This document shows, piece after piece, positions 25,509 to 34,740 of a stretch of DNA of 37,234 nucleotides. The DNA is from Prolixibacteraceae bacterium. GTDB taxonomy: Bacteria; Bacteroidota; Bacteroidia; Bacteroidales; Prolixibacteraceae. The stretch lies in the NCBI GenBank assembly GCA_947475715.1, contig CANJNY010000036.1, forward strand, positions 1 through 37,234. Reading direction: 5' to 3'. The notes beneath the pieces were generated by a model. It was given only the letters and a program-made list of their open reading frames with translations. It had not been told where the DNA came from and did no database searches. The stretch's first letter is position 1. Each line of letters starts with the position of its first letter. The translations under genes and the position numbers were made by a program.

Positions 25509-28233
25509 TTAGATCCCCATTCATTATCGATTTAAAAAAAAATCGCCCCGATTCAACCAAATAAACAGCATTCTCATTCTCCATCCGCAAAAGCTTCACC
25601 CCATCACATTTTGAGATCAGCTTTCCGGACTCTGTAACCTGCGATAGCTCCTTTGCAGGGAGAAAAATAGTCGCCGTGGTATTCACCGGGATTGTCACAT
25701 CAAGGGACAGCCACTTCCCATCAACTTTCCATGAAGTGACGATTTTGCCATGAATGGAATTATAACTTGTTATGGCAAAGGTGAGACCTTCCCTGATAAC
25801 GGGTGCTATACGGATCCGCGAATATCCGGGTGACTCCTCGCTGATTCCTCCAATCATCCTGAAAAGGTATTCTCCAACTGCCCCAAACGAATAATGATTC
25901 AGTGAGTTCATCTCCCCTTTCGGAGTTACTCCATCCCAGCCATCCCAACGTTCCCAGATTGTTGTAGCCCCCACCGTAACCGGATAGAGCCATGAAGGGC
26001 TTGTTCGTGTCAGTAACACTTTGTAAGCATCACCATCCAGTCCTGCCAGGTGTAATGCAGGCAGCAATCGGGGAGTCCCAATAAATCCTGTTGTTGGATG
26101 CCAGTCGAACCGCTGAATCTCTTCGATAAAACGTTGGCTCATAATCTCTTTCAGTATTGGAGGAACCAGTCCCATTGTAAATGCCAGTGCATACCCACTT
26201 TGACTACTCTTAAAAATACGTCCATCCCCATCAATGTATGCTTTGGCAAAGGCCTGTGCGATCTGACCGGCATGTTCTCGGAAATTTACGGCATCCTGCT
26301 TCTCTCTGATTGCCTCAGCCATTTCGGCCATTAACTGAAAATCGAAGGCGGCATAAGCTGATCCGATAACCTCCTTACTTGCACCACCGCCATTACTGAG
26401 CCAGTCACCATTTCCAACCCGACCCGTAAAAAGAAAATCCTTGCTCTCTTTGGTCAGCCACTCCAGATTCCGTTTCATTGCCTGATAATGTTCGCGAATC
26501 ACGTGGGTGTCGCCATAAGTGCGGTAAATTTCATAGGGACAGATAATCCCCGCATCCGACCATCCAATATTGGGCCCATCTCCAGGACCAAAGGTTGGCG
26601 CATGATCGGCAAAATGACCATCCGGCATCTGCGCCTCTTCGCAAACATCCACCAGCCATCGGCTGAAAAAGGCGGAGACATCCATATTATAGACAGCTGT
26701 CCGCATAAAAAATTGGGCATCTCCGGTATAGCCGCACCGTTCATTACGTTGGGGACAGTCGGTGGGAACACCCATGTAGTTGCCCCGTTGTGACCATAAG
26801 ATATTTTTTGCCAGCCTGTTGACCAAAGAATCAGAGCAATTAAACTGACCTACTTCAGGACAATCGCTATGGAATACGATACCGGTGAGGCTCTCCAGAT
26901 TAGGTTTCTGTTTCAACCCACGCACCTCAACATATTGAAAGCCATGATAGGTGAAATCAGGTTCAAAAGTTTCGATTCCATTACCCCGGAAAGTATATTG
27001 GTCCAGCTGAATCCGGTGCTCACTCACAACGGTAAGATTTCCCAGAAAAACTGTTCCATCGGGATTTCTCATCTCACCATGCTGAATTTCAATGGTCTCC
27101 CCCGCCTTACCCTGAAATTTAAAACGACACCAGCCAACCATGTTCTGATCGAACGCGAAGACATAAACCCCCGGTTTTGGCTCGGCTATCGAAACCGGTT
27201 TCAGCTCCTGACTCTTCCGTATGGGCTCATTGCGCTGGCCTGCCAGTTTTCCAACCTGAAAATCAATACCCGGTGATGGAGCAATCGCAGCGGACCATTT
27301 CGAATCATCGAAACCAGCGCCATCCCAACCCTGAAAATCTTTACGGGCGTCATAAGTCACCCCTTCGTAGATACCGGCAAACTGAAGCGGGCCATCTGTG
27401 TTCGCCTGCCAGCTTTCATCACTCACGATTGTCTCTCTGCTGCCATCTGAAAATTCTATCTCCATCTGCGCCAATAACAACGGTTGGGTGCCATAGATCG
27501 CAGAAAGCTTCTCCTTCCAGTGTTGCCAGCCTCCGCAATACCAACCATTGCCCAGGACTGCTCCAAGGACATTTGAACCTTTGTGTACCAACGAAGTAAC
27601 ATCATAGGTTTGATATTGAATCCGTTTATTATAATTCGTCCATTCGGGAGCGAGCAGATGATCTCCAACATGTTCTCCATTAAGCCTTAACTCATAAAGC
27701 CCTAATGCAGTGGCATAAACAGTTGCGCGACGAACGGTATGATCGAGCGCAAACGGTTTGCGTAAATAGCGTGGTCTTGGCCATTCGGCAGGTTTTGGAT
27801 CATAAGCCCCAATCCATTTTGCCTGCCAATCCGTTGAATTCAGCAAACCCATTGACCAGAAGGAAGCTTTACTCCATGCGGAGGGTTTCCCTTTTGAATC
27901 CCAAACACGCAATTTCCAAAAGCATTCACTACCGGACTTCAGAGGTTTTCCGGAATATTCCAGCTGGGTAGTCTGATCCGATAAGACCTTACCGCTATTC
28001 CAAAGATCACCTTCATTACGGGCAAGTTGATCCGCAGTTTGAGCAACCAGTATTTGATAGGCGGTCTGACGCTCTCCACGCAACGGCGACTCCAGAATCC
28101 AGCTCAATCGTGGATTCACGATATCAATTCCTGCCGGATTGGTCATGTATTCACACCTCAGGTTCCCAATCGTTACACCTGAAGCGGCTAAGGAGGATAT
28201 AATTGCAATAATTATCAGAAAGTTACTTTTCAT
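25504..28233 (-). CDS. Alpha-L-rhamnosidase, GH78
   Basis: Removes terminal alpha-L-rhamnose from plant or microbial glycans. The 909-aa protein has an N-terminal signal peptide (FLIIIAIISSLAASG), a beta-sandwich region opening with LRCEYMTNPAGID, the Bac_rhamnosid domains, and an (alpha/alpha)6 catalytic barrel with DCPQRNERCGYTGD (D492, E498, D505) and the base region TIWERWDG (E761), which correspond to the known acidic active-site set of GH78. A C-terminal beta-domain follows. It is a periplasmic or secreted glycan-degrading enzyme; no SusC/SusD pair is next to it. Its stop codon lies within a REP copy, so the 3' end has been altered by the RAYT1 element. Confidence 0.93.
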   Translation of the reverse strand: MKSNFLIIIAIISSLAASGVTIGNLRCEYMTNPAGIDIVNPRLSWILESPLRGERQTAYQILVAQTADQLARNEGDLWNSGKVLSDQTTQLEYSGKPLKSGSECFWKLRVWDSKGKPSAWSKASFWSMGLLNSTDWQAKWIGAYDPKPAEWPRPRYLRKPFALDHTVRRATVYATALGLYELRLNGEHVGDHLLAPEWTNYNKRIQYQTYDVTSLVHKGSNVLGAVLGNGWYCGGWQHWKEKLSAIYGTQPLLLAQMEIEFSDGSRETIVSDESWQANTDGPLQFAGIYEGVTYDARKDFQGWDGAGFDDSKWSAAIAPSPGIDFQVGKLAGQRNEPIRKSQELKPVSIAEPKPGVYVFAFDQNMVGWCRFKFQGKAGETIEIQHGEMRNPDGTVFLGNLTVVSEHRIQLDQYTFRGNGIETFEPDFTYHGFQYVEVRGLKQKPNLESLTGIVFHSDCPEVGQFNCSDSLVNRLAKNILWSQRGNYMGVPTDCPQRNERCGYTGDAQFFMRTAVYNMDVSAFFSRWLVDVCEEAQMPDGHFADHAPTFGPGDGPNIGWSDAGIICPYEIYRTYGDTHVIREHYQAMKRNLEWLTKESKDFLFTGRVGNGDWLSNGGGASKEVIGSAYAAFDFQLMAEMAEAIREKQDAVNFREHAGQIAQAFAKAYIDGDGRIFKSSQSGYALAFTMGLVPPILKEIMSQRFIEEIQRFDWHPTTGFIGTPRLLPALHLAGLDGDAYKVLLTRTSPSWLYPVTVGATTIWERWDGWDGVTPKGEMNSLNHYSFGAVGEYLFRMIGGISEESPGYSRIRIAPVIREGLTFAITSYNSIHGKIVTSWKVDGKWLSLDVTIPVNTTATIFLPAKELSQVTESGKLISKCDGVKLLRMENENAVYLVESGRFFFKSIMNGDLK

Positions 28234-28332
28234 TATCCTGCAGTTTAGTTCGTATGATTTGAGAAAGTTAACAAATCTGATAAAGCATATTGATGTTTAT
28301 TCAATTTTATTATTAGGTGCATAGCACCACCA

Positions 28333-29028
28333 CTATGTTAGCGGTTTTGCAGAAATGAGCCACCGCCAGGCCCCGGTAAGGGCATAATATTCGGCATGCA
28401 CAATTTTATCTTCGTAATTTTCAAGTGCCTTTAGCATTGACTCGCGGTTTCCAATATTGCCAACGACGACACATACCTTACCGCCGGGTAAAAGATAATC
28501 GGGTGCTTCAGTAAGAAAGCGCGAAAATAATTCTCCGCCAAAATCACAGGAGATAATCTCCAGTGGCTCCTCGATGGGCTTATCCAACAGGGGGATATTA
28601 AAGAAGATCACATCATATTTTTGATTCTCCACTGCCGAAAAAAGGTCAGACTGAAGGACACTGACCGATATGCCATTATCAAGCGCGTTGTTTTTTGCAC
28701 ATTCAACAGAAACGGGGTCTATATCGAGCAGTGTAACATCGAGACCAGTGGCAGCCAGAACGATACCTATAGCACCGCTGCCTGTTCCCAATTCGAGTAA
28801 CCGGCTTCCGGGTGAAGGGAGCTGGCTAAACATTCCGCGGATCGCAAACCGGGTGGAGCCAAATTCATGGGGTTGGTAGATCCCTGAAGGACAATTAAAC
28901 GTCAATCCGGCGACTTCATAAACACCTGCGGTCTTATGCCGGGTTAAAAATTTTGCATTTGCAGCATCATGATCCGGGTGATCAAAATTCCAGTAACTAT
29001 CGTCTAAATCTGAGAAATTCTTTTTCAT
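28333..29028 (-). CDS. HemK/MTS-like small SAM methyltransferase
   Basis: A 231-aa class I methyltransferase with motif I LLELGTGSGAIGIVLA, motif II LLDIDPVSVECAKNNA, and FFNIPLLDKP where the HemK/RsmC/PrmC group has NPPY. NIPL in place of NPPY is unusual and leaves the substrate class open (RNA, protein glutamine, or a small molecule). GSTRFAIRGMFS in the N-terminal part is also family-like. It is upstream of the rhamnosidase on the same strand (99-nt gap, with a small GGTGC/GCACC hairpin in it) and divergent from cas9. Confidence 0.72.
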   Translation of the reverse strand: MKKNFSDLDDSYWNFDHPDHDAANAKFLTRHKTAGVYEVAGLTFNCPSGIYQPHEFGSTRFAIRGMFSQLPSPGSRLLELGTGSGAIGIVLAATGLDVTLLDIDPVSVECAKNNALDNGISVSVLQSDLFSAVENQKYDVIFFNIPLLDKPIEEPLEIISCDFGGELFSRFLTEAPDYLLPGGKVCVVVGNIGNRESMLKALENYEDKIVHAEYYALTGAWRWLISAKPLT

Positions 29029-29068
29029 ATTGGGATAACAAGGTAAAGATAAAAAGGTTGTGGTGAAC

Positions 29069-29083
29069 AGTGACCAGTTGACT
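29069..29083 (+). repeat. Solitary REP of the RAYT2 family
   Basis: AGTGACCAGTTGACT differs by one base from the AGTGACCGGTTGACT copies at 35034 and 35550. Like the copy at 35550, it is followed by an A-rich run and then TAACC, so flanking DNA is shared too. Confidence 0.7.
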
Positions 29084-29298
29084 AAATAACCAATCTGAAA
29101 TCCAGAAACTGGGTTCGCAAAACTTTCAAAAATTTAGCCTTCTGTAGGCCAATTATTTATAATATTAATCCAACAATATGTAAAAATAGTTTTGTAAATT
29201 TAGAGAACCTAATAAAAGAGATTGATTTTACCTTAAACCGTTTACCTAAAACAATTCCATCATCCAAAAATCCGGTTTACATAGTAGTTGGAGTGAAC

Positions 29299-29317
29299 GT
29301 ATAACAGATTGTTATAC
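29299..29317. promoter_or_regulatory. Inverted repeat upstream of the tracrRNA/cas9 region
   Basis: GTATAAC, AGATT, GTTATAC: a perfect 7-bp inverted repeat with a 5-nt spacer, lying just beyond the tracrRNA terminator. It may be an operator or a small hairpin. No function is known. Confidence 0.35.
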
Positions 29318-29362
29318 AAAGGGTAATCCTATTTCAAAGGCATAATTCAATCAATTACAGGC

Positions 29363-29450
29363 AAAAAAATACCCCCGTATTGTAAGACGAGGGTGGCTTA
29401 AATGTTTTCACAACGGAATAATCCTTATTGTGATTTGCTTCAAATTGTAC
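29363..29450 (-). ncRNA. tracrRNA of the type II-C system
   Basis: Read on the minus strand, TACAATTTG then AAGCAAATCACAA (29429-29450) is complementary to the first part of the CRISPR repeat: 22 bp with a single bulged U in the crRNA. It is followed by GGATTATTCC and a Cas9-binding tail with a final stem ACCCTCGT/ACGGGGGT (one G-U pair, 8-nt loop) and a run of seven T at 29369-29363, a standard Rho-independent end. Length is about 88 nt. Its promoter would lie at 29453-29481. It is divergent from cas9. Confidence 0.9.
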
Positions 29451-29452
29451 CG

Positions 29453-29481
29453 CTAAAGTAATACTAATTTATGAAAAACAA
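29453..29481 (-). promoter_or_regulatory. Candidate tracrRNA promoter
   Basis: On the minus strand, TTG (29481-29479), an 18-nt spacer and TACTTTAG (29460-29453, one base from TAnnTTTG) would start RNA near 29448, just at the anti-repeat. The box pair ends only 7 nt before the cas9 start codon. Confidence 0.5.
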
Positions 29482-29487
29482 AAATAT

Positions 29488-32400
29488 ATGAAAAGAATTT
29501 TAGGACTTGATTTGGGAACAAACAGTATTGGATGGGCAATTGTGAGTGAAGCAGAAAATGAAAATGAGAAATCTTCCATTAAAAAAGTTGGTGTCAGAGT
29601 AATTCATTATGACAATTTTGTAAGTACTGAAACCGGGAAAGAATCCAAAGAACCTGAAAAGGATTTTAATGGAGGAAAGGGAATTTCACCAAATGCTGGA
29701 AGAACAAAAAAGAGAGCCGCACGAAGAAATCTTCAACGCTATAAACTTCGTAAAGAAAATCTTATTGAGATTTTAAAAGAAAATGGTTTTATAAATGATG
29801 AAACCATTTTATCGGAAAATGGCAATAAAACGACTTTCGAAACATACCGATTACGCGCCAAAGCAGCAACTGAGAAGGTTACCTTGGAACATTTTGCACG
29901 TATATTAATAATGATTAATGGGAAACGAGGTTACAAAAGTAGTAGGAAAGCTAAATCTAAGGACGAGGGGGAGCTCATTGATGGGATGGAGATCGCCAAA
30001 AGGCTCTACAATGAATATATCACACCTGGACAATTGGTTTATCGAATCTTAAAAGAAGGTAAGAAATATATCCCCGATTTTTACCGATCAGATCTGCAAA
30101 ATGAATTGGATAAAATATGGGAGTTCCAAAAACAGTTCGTACCAGAAATTCTTTCTGATGATTTTAAAAAACAAATTTCCGGAAAAGGTAAGATGAATAC
30201 CACTAAAATATTTCTTGCAAGATTTGGCATTTATTCTGCGGATAATAAGGGAAGTGATAAAAGGTTGCAAGCCTATCAATGGCGTGTAGACGGATTAACA
30301 AAGCAATTATCCAAAGAAGAACTTGCTTTTGTTATTAGTGATGTGAATGGGACGATTAGTGGATCAAGTGGTTATCTTGGATCAATAAGCGACAGAAGTA
30401 AAGAACTTTACTTTAATAAACAAACAGTTGGACAGTATTTAATGTCACAGTTAGAACATAGCCAACATACAAGTTTAAAAAACCAGGTTTTTTATCGCCA
30501 GGATTATTTGGATGAATTTAATGCTATTTGGGAAATGCAAGCCACTTTTCATAAAAATCTTACAAATGAGTTAAAGCAAGAGATTCGTGATGTCATCATT
30601 TTTTATCAGCGTAGACTAAAAAGTCAAAAAGGGTTAATAAGCTTTTGTGAATTTGAAAATCGTCAGGTAGAGATTGAAATTGATGGAAATAAAAAGACAA
30701 AAACAGTAGGTTATAAAGTCTGTCCAAAATCATCTCCACTATTTCAGGAATTTAAAATCTGGCAGATTCTAAACAACATTCAGCTTATTGATAAAACTGG
30801 AGCCAAACGGTCATTGAACCAGGAAGAAAAGGACATTTTGTTTTGCGAGCTCAACCTTAAAGATAAGATTTCAAAGAATGATGCTTTAAAGCTTTTATTT
30901 AAAAATCACAAACAGCTTGATTTAAATTTTAAAGATATTGAAGGAAATAGAACACAGGCGAGCCTCCTTAAAGCATATCAAACCATTATTGAATTAAGCG
31001 GCCATGGGGAACATGATTTCGCGAAAATGAATACTTCTGATATAATGAATATAGTAATGCCTGTTTTCAAAAGTCTCAGATACAACACTGATATCTTATA
31101 TTTCGATTCAAATTTAGATGGAAAAGAATTTGAAATCCAACCACAATATCAATTTTGGCATTTACTGTATTCATTTGAAGGAGATAGTTCAAATACGGGA
31201 AATGAAAAGTTAATCAAAAAAATAACCGAGCTTTATGGCTTTGAAAAGGAATATGCCTCAATACTCGCCAATACGACTTTCCAACCTGATTATGGAAGTC
31301 TTAGTACTAAAGCAATTCGTAAAATTCTTCCATATTTAAAAGAGGGAAATGAATTTAGCCTGGCTTGTGAATATGCCGGATATCGGCACTCTAAAAGTTC
31401 ACTGACTAAACAAGAACTTGAGGATAAGGTATTAAAAGATAGACTCGAAATTTTACCTAAAAACAGTTTACGTAATCCGGTTGTAGAAAAAATATTGAAC
31501 CAGATGATTAATGTTGTGAATGAAGCCATTGAATCTTATGGTAAGCCCGATGAAATACGAATTGAATTGGCGCGTGAATTAAAGAAAAGTGCCGAAGAAC
31601 GGGAGCAAGCCACAAATGCCATCAATAAAGCAACCACTGACCATGAAATCTATAAAGGAATTCTTCAGAAAGAATTCGGATTAACGCATGTAAGTCGTAA
31701 TGATATTATTCGCTACAAACTTTACAAAGAATTAGAGTTCAAAGGTTATCAAACTTTATATTCAAATACCTACATCTCACCAAATAAATTATTCAGCAAG
31801 GAATTCGACATCGAACATATAATTCCTCAATCCAGATTATTTGATGATTCATTCTCCAATAAAACGATTGAAAGCAGAAGTGTAAACATTGAAAAAGGGA
31901 ATGATACGGCTTTTGATTATGTGCAATCAAAACAAGGTGAAATTGGGCTGGAAATATATTTGAATCGTATTGAAGATTTGTTTAAATCTGGAAATATCTC
32001 GAAAACTAAATATAATAAACTAAAAATGAAGGGTTCTGATATTCCCTCCGATTTCATTGCCCGTGATTTAAGAGATACGCAGTACATCGCAAAAAAAGCA
32101 AAAAATATTCTGGAAGAGCTCGTAAAGGAAGTGGTGTCTACAACTGGTTCAATAACTGATCGGTTGAGAGAAGATTGGCAATTGATTGATATAATGCAAG
32201 AACTCAATTGGGATAAATACGATAAGCTTGGTTTAACCGAAATAATTGAGAATAGAGAAGGTCATAAAATAAAACGTATAGTTGATTGGACAAAACGGAA
32301 CGATCATAGACATCATGCCATGGATGCTTTAACCATTGCATTCACAAAACGAAGTTTAATTCAATACCTTAACAATTTAAATGCACGTAGCGACAAAGCC

Positions 32401-33663
32401 GGTAGTATTTATGGAATTGAGGCAAAGGAACTATACAGGGACGACAAAGGAAAACTTAAATTTAAACCTCCGATGCCTTTAAACGACTTTAGGGCTGAAG
32501 CTAAAAAGCATTTAGAGAATACGCTGGTTTCGATAAAGTCAAAAAATAAAGTAAGTACAATCAATATTAATGCTAGCAATAAGAAAAATGGAGTCAATAA
32601 AAAGAAACAATTAACTCCTCGTGGGCAGTTACATTTGGAGACTGTGTATGGGAGCATTCAACGGTACGTAACAAAATTTGAAAAAGTGGGATCCCACTTT
32701 AATGAAGAACAAATCTTGAAAATTGCAAAAAAAAGTTTCCGAGAGGCTTTATTAAATCGATTGAAAGAATTTGATAGCGATCCGAAAAAAGCATTTACAG
32801 GTAAGAATAGTTTGGATAAAAATCCTTTGTTTATTGATGTATTACAAACTCAAAAGGTACCTGATAGAGTTAAGCTTGTTGATACTGAAACCATTTATAC
32901 TATTCGTAAAGACATTTCCCCTGATTTGAAAATTGACAAAGTGATCGATTCAAATATAAAAGCAATACTGGAGGCTCGATTAGAAGAGTTTAATGGAGAT
33001 AGCAAAAAAGCATTCTCAAACTTAGATGAAAATCCAATCTGGCTGAATATAGAAAAGGGAATAGCAATTAAAAGGATTTCGATTACTGGTATTACCAATG
33101 CTATTGCTTTGCACAGTAAAAAAGACAAAGAGGGGCGCTTGATTTTAGACAAAGATGGCAAAACACAGCCTGTTGATTTTGTAAATACCGGAAACAACCA
33201 CCATGTGGCGATTTATAAAGATGAAAATGGCAATTTGCAAGATAATGTAATTCCTTTTTTTACAGCAACGGAGCGCATTAGTCAAGGCCTACCCATAATT
33301 GATAAAAGTTTTAGAAATGATGACGGTTGGCAATTTTTATTCAGCATGAAGCAAAATGAATATTTTGTCTTTCCAAATGAAAAAACAGGATTTAATCCAA
33401 TGGATATTGATTTATTAAATCAGGACAATTATCAGATGATTAACCCAAATTTGTTTAGGGTGCAAACGATGTCAAAAGTTGTATATGGAACAAATATAAT
33501 AAGAGATTATAAATTCAGAAATCATCTGGAAACAGCCGTTAAGGATATTAAAGAATTAAAGGACATTACATTTAAGCAATATAAAACATTGATTTTTTGC
33601 AAAGGGATTGTTAAAGTCAGGATAAATCATATCGGTCAAATTGTATCGGTTGGGGAATATTAA
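29488..33663 (+). CDS. cas9: CRISPR-associated endonuclease Cas9, type II-C
   Basis: A 1391-aa RNA-guided DNA nuclease. RuvC-I is RILGLDLGTNSIGWAIV (D8); an Arg-rich bridge helix follows (RTKKRAARRNLQRYKLRKENL); RuvC-II is EIRIELAREL (E693); HNH is FDIEHIIPQSRLFDDSFSNK (H777) with the later NIEKGN; RuvC-III is HRHHAMDALTIAF (H943, D946). All catalytic residues are kept, so cleavage of both strands is expected. It is longer than the 1.1-kaa Neisseria type II-C enzyme but within the range of Bacteroidota proteins. No csn2 or cas4 is seen, which supports II-C. The gene is AT-rich compared with cas1, perhaps showing a separate history. Confidence 0.98.
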   Translation: MKRILGLDLGTNSIGWAIVSEAENENEKSSIKKVGVRVIHYDNFVSTETGKESKEPEKDFNGGKGISPNAGRTKKRAARRNLQRYKLRKENLIEILKENGFINDETILSENGNKTTFETYRLRAKAATEKVTLEHFARILIMINGKRGYKSSRKAKSKDEGELIDGMEIAKRLYNEYITPGQLVYRILKEGKKYIPDFYRSDLQNELDKIWEFQKQFVPEILSDDFKKQISGKGKMNTTKIFLARFGIYSADNKGSDKRLQAYQWRVDGLTKQLSKEELAFVISDVNGTISGSSGYLGSISDRSKELYFNKQTVGQYLMSQLEHSQHTSLKNQVFYRQDYLDEFNAIWEMQATFHKNLTNELKQEIRDVIIFYQRRLKSQKGLISFCEFENRQVEIEIDGNKKTKTVGYKVCPKSSPLFQEFKIWQILNNIQLIDKTGAKRSLNQEEKDILFCELNLKDKISKNDALKLLFKNHKQLDLNFKDIEGNRTQASLLKAYQTIIELSGHGEHDFAKMNTSDIMNIVMPVFKSLRYNTDILYFDSNLDGKEFEIQPQYQFWHLLYSFEGDSSNTGNEKLIKKITELYGFEKEYASILANTTFQPDYGSLSTKAIRKILPYLKEGNEFSLACEYAGYRHSKSSLTKQELEDKVLKDRLEILPKNSLRNPVVEKILNQMINVVNEAIESYGKPDEIRIELARELKKSAEEREQATNAINKATTDHEIYKGILQKEFGLTHVSRNDIIRYKLYKELEFKGYQTLYSNTYISPNKLFSKEFDIEHIIPQSRLFDDSFSNKTIESRSVNIEKGNDTAFDYVQSKQGEIGLEIYLNRIEDLFKSGNISKTKYNKLKMKGSDIPSDFIARDLRDTQYIAKKAKNILEELVKEVVSTTGSITDRLREDWQLIDIMQELNWDKYDKLGLTEIIENREGHKIKRIVDWTKRNDHRHHAMDALTIAFTKRSLIQYLNNLNARSDKAGSIYGIEAKELYRDDKGKLKFKPPMPLNDFRAEAKKHLENTLVSIKSKNKVSTININASNKKNGVNKKKQLTPRGQLHLETVYGSIQRYVTKFEKVGSHFNEEQILKIAKKSFREALLNRLKEFDSDPKKAFTGKNSLDKNPLFIDVLQTQKVPDRVKLVDTETIYTIRKDISPDLKIDKVIDSNIKAILEARLEEFNGDSKKAFSNLDENPIWLNIEKGIAIKRISITGITNAIALHSKKDKEGRLILDKDGKTQPVDFVNTGNNHHVAIYKDENGNLQDNVIPFFTATERISQGLPIIDKSFRNDDGWQFLFSMKQNEYFVFPNEKTGFNPMDIDLLNQDNYQMINPNLFRVQTMSKVVYGTNIIRDYKFRNHLETAVKDIKELKDITFKQYKTLIFCKGIVKVRINHIGQIVSVGEY

Positions 33664-33714
33664 ACAAAGAACTTAAGAGAACAAGAAGAATTTAAGGCAA
33701 ACTTGAGTATATAT

Positions 33715-33894
33715 TTCCCGAAACCCTCAAGCACTCCTGCAAGAAGGTTTCGGGAAGATCCGAAAGTTCCATGCAAGGGTGAAAGATGGTTTCGGGAAAA
33801 CCCGAAAGGTTCCCGCACACTGCAGGAAGGTTTCTGGAACACCCGAAAGTCCCAAACACACGTGAAAGATGGTTTCGGGCGTTCCCGGCAATGA
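33715..33894. repeat. 42-bp palindromic tandem repeat ahead of the DUF6261-like gene
   Basis: GGTTTCGGG or a near copy begins at 33746, 33788, 33829 and 33871 (periods 42, 41, 42). In most units it pairs with a following CCCGAAA-like arm, best at 33790-33807 (TTTCGGG, AAAA, CCCGAAA). An opening inverted copy, TTCCCGAAACC (33715-33725), is the exact reverse complement of 33746-33756. The block fills most of the gap between cas9 and the next gene. A 63-codon reading frame through it is frame-broken by the 41-bp period and is not a gene. Confidence 0.85.
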
Positions 33895-33963
33895 AAATTA
33901 AATAAATACGTTACCGATTCATAAGATCGTTCCTTGAGTATTAATCCTTTTAATTTAATTCGT

Positions 33964-34692
33964 ATGATTAACGCGATTGATCTGGCAAAACTTCGCAATG
34001 GCGAGTTTCTGCAATTTGGGACCAACTTTTCCGGCTTGGTCGAAGCAAACAACCCTAAAGGACTTAATGTCGAAACGCAACACGTAGTTTTTAAAATCAA
34101 AATCGGTGAGATGGGTGAACTCTTTAAAATGGAGCGGGCCAGCCCAATCACCCAGGAACTCCTCCTCCTTGATGAACGACGCGACAGAGCTATCTCTGGA
34201 ATAACCGTTGTAATCTCGGGCTATTGCTCCCATTTTGTAGCCGAAAAAGCGCTAGCAGCAAACCTGCTGACCAATGACCTGCTCCTCTTCGGCGCCGGAG
34301 TCTCCCGCCAGAATCTCCCATCCGAAACTGCTTTAATCAATGGAATCGTCAAAGACTGGGAGACAAAACCTGAGCTCACCGCCGCCCTTGCCACCCTTAG
34401 CCTAACACCATGGGTTGAGGAGCTAAAAACGGCCAACCAATCGTTCGACCAGAAATATATCGAAAGGACTCAGGAGTATGGTGCTGCAAACCCTGAAACG
34501 CTTAAGTCCAAGCGGGAAGAGACCATGAATGCCTATTATGAGCTAAGAAAATTCCTTGAGGCATACGCTACAATTCAAAACACTCCGGAATATATTAAAA
34601 CGATCAGCGAGCTGAATGCACTGATTGATCAATACAATCAACTTTTAAACAGCCGGATAAAGGAAGCAGTTAATCCTCCGGCAGCAAATTAA
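33964..34692 (+). CDS. DUF6261-like hypothetical protein
   Basis: A 242-aa protein without a signal peptide or membrane segment, helical and Ala/Leu/Glu rich. The opening INAIDLAKLRNGEFLQFGTNF resembles DUF6261, an uncharacterised Bacteroidota family, from memory; this is not a domain match I could run. ITVVISGYCSHFVAEKALAA and the C-terminal coiled-coil-like stretch (TISELNALIDQYNQLLNSRI) are visible. ATG at 33964 is preferred over a TTG ten codons upstream. It lies between cas9 and cas1, behind 42-bp palindromic repeats. A role in CRISPR immunity is not supported by sequence; it looks more like a passenger of a repeat-linked module. Confidence 0.6.
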   Translation: MINAIDLAKLRNGEFLQFGTNFSGLVEANNPKGLNVETQHVVFKIKIGEMGELFKMERASPITQELLLLDERRDRAISGITVVISGYCSHFVAEKALAANLLTNDLLLFGAGVSRQNLPSETALINGIVKDWETKPELTAALATLSLTPWVEELKTANQSFDQKYIERTQEYGAANPETLKSKREETMNAYYELRKFLEAYATIQNTPEYIKTISELNALIDQYNQLLNSRIKEAVNPPAAN

Positions 34693-34740
34693 CTTTTGAC
34701 AAGGGGTTAGGGTATTGATAAGTTGGAAGTTGGAAGAAAA

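Larger units (their letters stand above)
29029..29362. other. Intergenic region ahead of the CRISPR-Cas locus
   Basis: No gene is seen. It holds a single RAYT2-type REP (29069-29083) and a short inverted repeat (29299-29317). TAAATTTA near 29195 is one base from a -7 box, but no partner is seen. The cas9 promoter could not be fixed. Confidence 0.4.

Noticed and set aside
27177-27599. Plus-strand reading frames of 100-140 codons opposite the GH78 gene
   Set aside because: They are antisense to a well-conserved enzyme, rich in Pro, Arg and His, and lack any recognisable motif.
29401-29460. Plus-strand repeat-like sequence upstream of cas9 as a stray CRISPR repeat
   Set aside because: Only half of the repeat matches, and the minus strand continues into a hairpin and T-run; this is the anti-repeat of a tracrRNA.
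33703-33894. 63-codon plus-strand reading frame after cas9 with repeated RWFRENPKG-like segments
   Set aside because: It is the translation of the 42-bp palindromic repeat; the period changes to 41 bp once, which breaks the amino acid repeat, so there is no selection for the frame.
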